The notes beneath the pieces were generated by a model. The model had not been told where the DNA came from. It did not search any database and was given only the letters and a program-made list of their open reading frames with translations. This document shows, in pieces, positions 58,906 through 64,000 of a DNA stretch of 64,000 nucleotides (the stretch's first letter is position 1; each line of letters begins with the position of its first letter). The translations under genes were made by a program, and so were the position numbers. Source of the DNA: Amycolatopsis benzoatilytica AK 16/65 (lineage in GTDB: Bacteria > Actinomycetota > Actinomycetes > Mycobacteriales > Pseudonocardiaceae); NCBI RefSeq assembly GCF_000383915.1, contig NZ_KB912942.1:1958561-2022560 (forward strand). Direction: 5' to 3'.

Positions 58906-59856
58906 ATGGGACGAATCGATCCGCAAATCGCTCAGCTTTACGCCGAATTGGCGGCTTCCGGCCGGGCAGCGCCGCCAGCTCCGCTGGAAAAGGGAAATGC
59001 TGCGCAACTGCGGCAATTGTGCGAGGCGGCAATGGCTTCGGCGGCACCGCCGCCGCCGAACGGGGTGTCGGCGCGGACCTGCGCGGTGCCGACCTCGGAC
59101 GGTGCTTCGATCGAAGTTCGTTGGTACACCAGGGATTCCGGGTCGGCACCCGAGGGCGCGGCCGTGGTGTACTTCCACGGTGGCGGAATGATCGCGGGCA
59201 GGCTGGACGCGTTCGACGGCCTCGTCCGGCAGTACGTCGGCAAGACCGGGGTTCCGTTCGCGGTGCCGGATTACCGGCTGGCGCCGGAATCGAGCGGGAC
59301 GCGGCTGGCCGAGGACGGCTTCGACACCGTGCGCTGGGTACGGGACCAGGCGGGCCGGTTCGGCATCGATCCGGCACGACTCGCCGTGATGGGGGACAGC
59401 GGGGGAGGGGGCGTGGCGGCCGGAACCGCGATTCTCGCCCGGGACCGTTCGGTGCCGCTGGCGCGGCAGCTGCTCGTGTACCCGATGCTCGACGATCGCA
59501 ACACGGTCGCCGATCCGTTGCTCGCCCCGTACGCCACCTGGGATTGGGACCGGAACTGGACGTGCTGGCGGGCGGTGCTCGGCGACGACTTCGGAACCGA
59601 CCGGGTTCCACCCGCCGCGGCTCCGGCCCGGCTGCGGGACTTCGCCGGCCTGGCTCCGGCATATGTCGAAGTCGGCGAGCTGGACATCTTTCGGGACGAA
59701 GCGATCGACTACGCACAACGACTGCTGCGCGCAGGCGTGCCGTGCGAGCTGCACGTGCTGGAAGGCGTCGTCCATGGGCACGACCTGCTCAGCCTCGACA
59801 TCGACGTCAGCCGCCGCAGCATCGCCGACCGATGCCGAGTGATCGGCTCGCTCTGA
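58906..59856 (+). CDS. Alpha/beta hydrolase, HSL-family esterase
   Basis: 316 aa. Oxyanion motif YFHGGGMIAG near residue 90 and nucleophile motif GDSGGGGVAAG near 163. The acid/base region is GELDIFRDEAIDYA and VVHGHDLLS near the end. It cleaves carboxylic esters. It follows the TetR gene by 55 bp on the same strand, so it may belong to the hydroxylase operon; ATG 58906 has GAGGAG about 10 nt upstream. Not closely similar to the esterase at 892. Confidence 0.87.
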   Translation: MGRIDPQIAQLYAELAASGRAAPPAPLEKGNAAQLRQLCEAAMASAAPPPPNGVSARTCAVPTSDGASIEVRWYTRDSGSAPEGAAVVYFHGGGMIAGRLDAFDGLVRQYVGKTGVPFAVPDYRLAPESSGTRLAEDGFDTVRWVRDQAGRFGIDPARLAVMGDSGGGGVAAGTAILARDRSVPLARQLLVYPMLDDRNTVADPLLAPYATWDWDRNWTCWRAVLGDDFGTDRVPPAAAPARLRDFAGLAPAYVEVGELDIFRDEAIDYAQRLLRAGVPCELHVLEGVVHGHDLLSLDIDVSRRSIADRCRVIGSL

Positions 59857-59977
59857 GCAAGCGCCTTGCCCGGGAGTTCTGATCGAGCGCCGCGGGGCGC
59901 GAGTCTTTCCGTCGCCGTCAGGCGAGGTGGAAGCGTTGGGCCCACGACGATTCGCGGCGCTGCTCGAGTGCTGCGAG

Positions 59978-60547
59978 TCAGGGCTGGTCGCCCACGAGGG
60001 CGATTGCGCGCGTCTCGGGAACCCCCAGCATCAGCAGGCTGGTGATCGTCGCGGCACGGGCTCCCGGGGTCCCGCTCGGCAGGTCGCTGTCCGCGATCGC
60101 GAACACGGTGCCGTAGGCGACCTGGCTCAGAATGTCCGCCGGCAGGTGCGGTGCGAACACGTCGGCTTCCTGGCCCCGTTTCACGAGGTCGGCGAGAAGC
60201 TCGTCGACCGGACCGAGCAAGCCGTGGATCGCCTCGCCGTACTCGCCCCGGCGCAACGCCAGCAGCACCCGGTACCGGTGCGCCACCGGCCAGACGCGGG
60301 CGATGAATTTGACCCATGCCGCGTCCGCGTCCGCGCCGGAGGCGTTGACCTCGGCGAGCACTGCCGTCATCTCGGCGACGGCCCGTTCGGTGAGTGTCCG
60401 GATCAGGTCGAGGCGCGACGGGAAATGGCCGTAGACGGTGCGCCGGACGACGCCGGCGGCGGAGGCGATCTCGCCCATTCCGGCGTCGGGGTTCTCTCCC
60501 AGCACGTCGAGGGCTACGTCGAGGATGCGATCGCGCGTCTCGTTCAT
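59978..60547 (-). CDS. TetR-family transcriptional regulator
   Basis: About 189 aa from the ATG at 60547 (an in-frame GTG at 60577 would add ten residues; neither has a good ribosome site). HTH: GEIASAAGVVRRTVYGHFPSRLDLIRTL. C-terminal ligand domain typical. Divergent from the epoxide hydrolase; two mirrored 18-bp operators lie in the gap. The natural model is repression of the hydrolase and of itself until an epoxide-type inducer binds. Confidence 0.87.
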   Translation of the reverse strand: MNETRDRILDVALDVLGENPDAGMGEIASAAGVVRRTVYGHFPSRLDLIRTLTERAVAEMTAVLAEVNASGADADAAWVKFIARVWPVAHRYRVLLALRRGEYGEAIHGLLGPVDELLADLVKRGQEADVFAPHLPADILSQVAYGTVFAIADSDLPSGTPGARAATITSLLMLGVPETRAIALVGDQP

Positions 60548-60587
60548 CGAGCGCACGCGGGAGGACTCGGTGGGCACGACACCAGTG

Positions 60588-60632
60588 TTGCACACCGCTG
60601 TGCAGTGACCTAGGCTGCACACAAGTGTGCAA
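60588..60632. promoter_or_regulatory. Pair of mirrored TetR-type operators
   Basis: TTGCACACCGCTGTGCAG (60588-60605) and CTGCACACAAGTGTGCAA (60615-60632). Each is an inverted repeat TGCACA-N4-TGTGCA with 7-bp arms, and the two are mirror images of one another around a 9-bp gap, so the pair is itself symmetric. Located in the tetR/epoxide hydrolase divergent promoter. Confidence 0.8.
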
Positions 60633-60671
60633 CGGCGAGCTGCGCCACGCATCGAAGTTCAGGAGAAGGCA

Positions 60672-61838
60672 ATGACCGCACCAGCGCCGTCCTCGACCGC
60701 CGTCCGCCCCTTCACCGTCTCGATCCCGGATTCCGAGATCGACGACCTGCGGCAGCGACTGGCCAGAACTCGATGGCCGGATCCGGAAACGGTGGGCGAC
60801 TGGTCGCAAGGGGTTCGCCTGGAGAACGCCAGATCACTGGTCGCCTACTGGGAACGCGGCTACGACTGGCGGCGCTTGGAGTCCCAGCTCAATCGCTTCC
60901 CCCAGTTCCTGACCGAGATCGATGGCCTGGACATTCACTTCCTCCACGTCCGGTCCAGGAACCCGCGGGCGATGCCGCTGCTGCTCACGCACGGATGGCC
61001 GGGCTCGATCGTCGAGTTCCTGAAGCTGATCGGCCCCCTGACCGACCCGGTTTCGTTCGGCGGGGACGCCGCCGATTCATTCGACGTCGTCGTGCCGTCA
61101 CTGCCCGGGTTCGGGTTCTCCCAGAAGCCCGCGCAGACCGGGTGGACCGTTTCGCGCATCGCGAGCGCATGGGCGGAGCTGATGAAGCGTCTGGGCTACT
61201 CGAGATGGGCCGCGCAAGGCGGCGATTGGGGTGCGGTCGTCACCACCGCCCTCGGCGCCATGCGACCGGAGGGGCTCGCCGGAATTCACCTGAACACCCA
61301 GTACGCCTTTCCCGCGCAGATACCCGAAGCCTTGTCGCCCGAGCAGCGCCACGCGGTGGAGACCCTCGCTCTCTACACCGGCGAACTGGGCGGGTCGAAC
61401 CACCTTCAGGGCACGAAGCCGGAGACAGTCGGATTCGCCCTGGCGGACTCTCCTGCCGGCCAGGCCGCCTGGATCTACGAGAAGTTCCAGTCCAAGACCG
61501 ACAACCACGGGCTCGCCGAGGACGCGCTCAGCGTCGACGACATGCTCGACGCGATTTCCCTGTACTGGTTCACCAACAGCGCAGCATCGTCCGGCCGCAT
61601 CTATTGGGAGAACAAATCGCTCACTTTCGCCGGCCCGAAGGTGAGGCTTCCGGTCGCGGTGACTGTCTTCCCGCGGGACATCCCACGCCTGCCGCGGAGC
61701 TGGATCGAAGACACCTACGCCGATCTGATCCACTACGGCGAGGCGGAGCACGGCGGGCACTTCGCGGCCTTGGAACAGCCAGAGATCCTGGTCAGTGAAA
61801 TCCGTGCCGGTCTGCGCTCGCTTCGTTCCGCCGGCTGA
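60672..61838 (+). CDS. Epoxide hydrolase (EH N-terminal-domain family)
   Basis: 388 aa. N-terminal EHN domain (about 10-110: RPFTVSIPDSEIDDLRQRLARTRWPDPE). Oxyanion motif LLLTHGWPGS near 113; nucleophile Asp in AAQGGDWGAVVTTAL near 190; acid/base His in EHGGHFAALEQPE near 370. Converts epoxides to vicinal diols through an alkyl-enzyme ester. ATG 60672 has AGGAG 6 nt upstream. Control by the divergent TetR is expected. Confidence 0.92.
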   Translation: MTAPAPSSTAVRPFTVSIPDSEIDDLRQRLARTRWPDPETVGDWSQGVRLENARSLVAYWERGYDWRRLESQLNRFPQFLTEIDGLDIHFLHVRSRNPRAMPLLLTHGWPGSIVEFLKLIGPLTDPVSFGGDAADSFDVVVPSLPGFGFSQKPAQTGWTVSRIASAWAELMKRLGYSRWAAQGGDWGAVVTTALGAMRPEGLAGIHLNTQYAFPAQIPEALSPEQRHAVETLALYTGELGGSNHLQGTKPETVGFALADSPAGQAAWIYEKFQSKTDNHGLAEDALSVDDMLDAISLYWFTNSAASSGRIYWENKSLTFAGPKVRLPVAVTVFPRDIPRLPRSWIEDTYADLIHYGEAEHGGHFAALEQPEILVSEIRAGLRSLRSAG

Positions 61839-61844
61839 TCGGGC

Positions 61845-62246
61845 TCAGCTCTTGACGATCTCGATGTGCTTGGCGGGCTTGTTCTGCTGGAGAGGCACTG
61901 TCACTTCGAGAATCCCGTTGGCGTATTTCGCGGTGATCTTCGAGGTGTCGGCGCCTTCGGGCAGGGAGACGGTCCTGCGGAACGAGCCGTAGTGGAACTC
62001 GCTGTGGCCCTTTTCCTCGGTCCTGGCCTCGCGTTCGGCCGCGATGGTCAGGTGTCCGCCTTCGGCGGTGAGGTGGATGCCTTTGCCCGGGTCGAATCCG
62101 GGAAGCTCAGCGCGCACGGTGTACGAGCCGCCCTCGGCGGACTCTTCGATTCGGACCAGGTTGTGGTCGGCGAACGGCCAAGCGGTGTCGAACCAGTCGG
62201 CCAGTCCGGGCAACATGGTCCGGGTTCGCTGTAGCGCAGTGGACAT
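61845..62246 (-). CDS. Hsp20/alpha-crystallin small heat-shock protein
   Basis: 133 aa. Alpha-crystallin domain at about 28-128: YTVRAELPGFDPGKGIHLTAEGGHLTIAAER, GSFRRTVSLPEGADTSKITAKYANGILEVTVPL. The N-terminal arm is short (LPGLADWFDTAWPF). ATP-independent holdase chaperone. ATG 62246 has GAGGAGC upstream. Convergent with the epoxide hydrolase (6 bp apart). No HspR/HAIR or CIRCE element is visible in the 82-bp gap behind it. Confidence 0.92.
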   Translation of the reverse strand: MSTALQRTRTMLPGLADWFDTAWPFADHNLVRIEESAEGGSYTVRAELPGFDPGKGIHLTAEGGHLTIAAEREARTEEKGHSEFHYGSFRRTVSLPEGADTSKITAKYANGILEVTVPLQQNKPAKHIEIVKS

Positions 62247-62328
62247 CCGACGCTCCTCGTCGTTGTGGGGTGTGCCTGCCTCCTCAGGCAACCGCCGAGG
62301 GTCGGGGCCTGGATGCGGGCGTCCTTCC

Positions 62329-63645
62329 CTATTCTCGGTGACGAACGGCCCTTCTCGTTCGCTCGACCGGATCATTGCCGCCTGCGCGGGTGAAATGGAC
62401 GAAGCCGGCGCCCGTCGCGTAGAGGAGTGTGCTGGTCAGCGGGAATCGCCCGGCGGGTGCGAATCCGGCCGTGGTGAAGCGGAAGAGCGCGTAGGCCGCC
62501 GTCGCGGTGCCGAGAAGGAGCGTCAGGCGGGCCAGCGTCGGCGGAACTCGGAACGACCGGGCAGGCCGCCGGTGCCGGGAACGGGTGTGTGCCAGGCCGA
62601 ACAGCGTCAGACCGGCGACGGTGACGGCGGTCAGGAGCCCCACCCATGGGATGCGGACGAGCCACCAGCCGGCGGTGCCGAGTGCTGGCTGGGGCAGGAG
62701 CCTCGTCGGGTAGACGGCCGCCGCGACGAAGACGACGGGGATCATGTGCCACAGGTAAAGCGCCATCACGTTCCGGTTGGCGGTGGCCAGGAGCGGTCGC
62801 CCGCGTGAGGTGCGCAGTCTGCGGGCGAGCGCGGGCGCCAATGCGAGCAGCAGCCCGGCTTGTGCCGCGCTGAAGGCGAGCAGCGCGAGGGTGGGCGGCG
62901 AGGTGTTGCGTACTGGCGCGCCGGGCACGGCGACCATGCTGAGCGGGTAGAGCTCCAGCCGGACCAGAATGGTCAGCGCGACAAGCGCACCCGCGGTCAG
63001 CAACAGCGGTCGCGGGCCGGACAAGGTTCCGCTGAACCACGCCACCCCGAGTTGATAGACGGTCGCCCAGCCCAGCAGGTAGTTGGCCCAGCCGAGCACG
63101 GGCAGGTGGGCGCCGAGCGTGGCGGCGTCGACCGCGGCGACCGCGACGGTCAGCGCCGCCGGAGCCGCGAGTCCCCAGCGGCGCTGGGCCGCCAGCATCG
63201 CCGGAGTCAGCGATACGAGTACGAGGTAGACGGGCAGGAACCACAGGTGCAGCGCGACCGCCGACGCGCCGTAGGCCAGCTGCGACCGGTCTGCCCCGGA
63301 CAGCTCGATTGCGGCGACCGCGGCGAGTACCGCGCTCACGTAGAGCGTGGTGGGTCCAAGGGTCGCCGTCACTCGGCGCCGGATCCAGTCCTCCCAGCGG
63401 TGAGCGTCGCCGTAGCGGCTCCAGGAGGCGGCGTTGCCGTAGCCGGCGACGAGGAAGAACACCGGAATGACCTGGAAGAGCAGGGTCAGCCACTGCGTCC
63501 AGGGCAGGCCGGCGAGCACATTCTGATCCCCGAACTGCCCGCCACGGTAGGTGAGCGACGCGGCGAGCCAATGACCGAGTACGACGACGATCACCGCCAG
63601 GACGCGGTAGAGGTCGACAGACAGGTCGCGACGCGGTTCCCGCAC
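62329..63645 (-). CDS. Acyltransferase 3-family membrane protein
   Basis: 438 aa with about ten membrane helices. Begins DLSVDLYRVLAVIVVVLGHWLAASLTY, with the early His of acyltransferase 3 proteins, and later FFLVAGYGNAASWSRYG. It likely O-acylates a cell-surface glycan or lipid-linked sugar. GTG 63645 has no clear ribosome site and follows the PRPP synthetase stop by 11 bp, suggesting translational coupling. Substrate unknown. Confidence 0.82.
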   Translation of the reverse strand: MREPRRDLSVDLYRVLAVIVVVLGHWLAASLTYRGGQFGDQNVLAGLPWTQWLTLLFQVIPVFFLVAGYGNAASWSRYGDAHRWEDWIRRRVTATLGPTTLYVSAVLAAVAAIELSGADRSQLAYGASAVALHLWFLPVYLVLVSLTPAMLAAQRRWGLAAPAALTVAVAAVDAATLGAHLPVLGWANYLLGWATVYQLGVAWFSGTLSGPRPLLLTAGALVALTILVRLELYPLSMVAVPGAPVRNTSPPTLALLAFSAAQAGLLLALAPALARRLRTSRGRPLLATANRNVMALYLWHMIPVVFVAAAVYPTRLLPQPALGTAGWWLVRIPWVGLLTAVTVAGLTLFGLAHTRSRHRRPARSFRVPPTLARLTLLLGTATAAYALFRFTTAGFAPAGRFPLTSTLLYATGAGFVHFTRAGGNDPVERTRRAVRHRE

Positions 63646-63656
63646 GGTGCGGCCGA

Positions 63657-64000
63657 TCAGGTGCGGATGAGGAGGTCGTCGAGAGGTTTGTCCTCGTGCA
63701 GGCGGCGGATCGTGTCGGTGAGCAGCGGCGCGATGGTGTGCACCTCGGCGAAGGCGTCGTGCTGGGCCACGCTGTCGGTGACCAGTAATCGCCGGATGGG
63801 CAGCGCGTGCAGGCGGCGGATCGCCGAAGGCACCAGGGGGCCGTGCGTGGCGGCGACGTCGATCTCGGGAATCGCGCCGTGGTCGAGCAGGACGCCCGCG
63901 GCGGCCTCGATGGTGCCGCCGGTGCTGATCATGTCGTCGACGATGATCGGCCGGCGGTCGGCGACGTCGCCGATGAGTTCTTTGGCGTGCACGCTTGAGC
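63657..64000 (-). CDS. Ribose-phosphate pyrophosphokinase, C-terminal part (gene runs off the window)
   Basis: About 114 residues visible, all from the C-terminal half. The PRPP-binding loop is PIIVDDMISTGGTIEAAAGVLLDHGA, followed by VAATHGPLVPSAIRRL and the LIRT end. The frame stays open to base 64000 (codons for Ser-Ser-Val before the HAKELIGDV segment), so the 5' part lies beyond the window. Makes PRPP from ribose-5-phosphate and ATP. Being next to an acyltransferase rather than glmU suggests a second, non-housekeeping copy, though this cannot be settled here. Confidence 0.88.
   Translation of the reverse strand, partial: SSVHAKELIGDVADRRPIIVDDMISTGGTIEAAAGVLLDHGAIPEIDVAATHGPLVPSAIRRLHALPIRRLLVTDSVAQHDAFAEVHTIAPLLTDTIRRLHEDKPLDDLLIRT

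Noticed and set aside
1..64000. Genomic island borders: integrase, transposase or attachment-site repeats
   Set aside because: None was found; composition and codon style look uniform by eye, so recent transfer is not supported.

Overview
This window looks like a chromosomal stretch of a high-GC actinobacterium. Coding is dense, GTG starts are common, GC is very high at third codon positions, and strong GC-rich hairpins lie between convergent genes. The catabolic content and dispersed hairpin repeats suggest Pseudonocardiaceae (Amycolatopsis-like), but that is inference. I see no rRNA, tRNA, CRISPR array, transposase or phage gene. The first gene (quinone oxidoreductase) and the last (PRPP synthetase) run off the window.

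Layout. (1) 1-6 kb: end of a quinone oxidoreductase, a Baeyer-Villiger monooxygenase/esterase pair, and a divergent large LuxR (LAL) regulator. (2) 6.1-26.5 kb: a catabolic island for an unidentified carboxylic acid. It holds a branched-chain-amino-acid-type ABC importer, a TetR regulator, two acyl-CoA dehydrogenases, a CoA-transferase, an ADP-forming acyl-CoA synthetase, a crotonase lacking both classical glutamates, a phosphotriesterase-like hydrolase, a luciferase-like monooxygenase, a cyclase-family hydrolase, two SDRs and a flavin reductase fused to an IclR-type ligand domain. Four near-identical 32-bp promoter/operator elements (13931, 18269, 24461, 25271) tie the island into one regulon. 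(3) 26.6-34.6 kb: a sulfonation module. A DUF1214 protein, an SDR and a sulfotransferase-like protein form one operon; an IclR regulator and a SnoaL-like protein follow; then come CysD and CysNC, which make PAPS. Both the operon and cysD have the same promoter architecture, with a KstR-like TnnAACnnGTTnnA box at the same place between -35 and -10.

(4) 35-42 kb: a RibD-like reductase, a LacI regulator, a VOC protein, an AraC regulator, and a purine-type operon (NCS2 permease, amidohydrolase, TSUP exporter) preceded by a perfect 18-bp LacI-type palindrome. (5) 42.6-52.3 kb: a second catabolic regulon marked by repeated TAAGCATGC operators at three promoters. It includes NIPSNAP, flavin reductase, MarR and a RibBA paralogue, plus an operon of MFS carrier, Ldh-type dehydrogenase, thioesterase, SsuD-like monooxygenase, acyl-CoA ligase and an HMG-CoA-lyase-like protein that has lost most catalytic residues. 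(6) 52.3-64 kb: a membrane ACT protein, a secreted M28 peptidase, an acyl-ACP desaturase with a tandem palindromic operator, a flavoprotein hydroxylase-TetR operon behind a 31-bp palindrome, an esterase, a TetR/epoxide hydrolase divergon with two mirrored operators, Hsp20, an acyltransferase-3 membrane protein, and the PRPP synthetase end.

The most novel-looking items are the four-site regulon, the flavin reductase-IclR-domain fusion, the co-regulated PAPS/sulfotransferase module, and the MarR regulon that recruits a RibBA and a degenerate HMG-CoA lyase.
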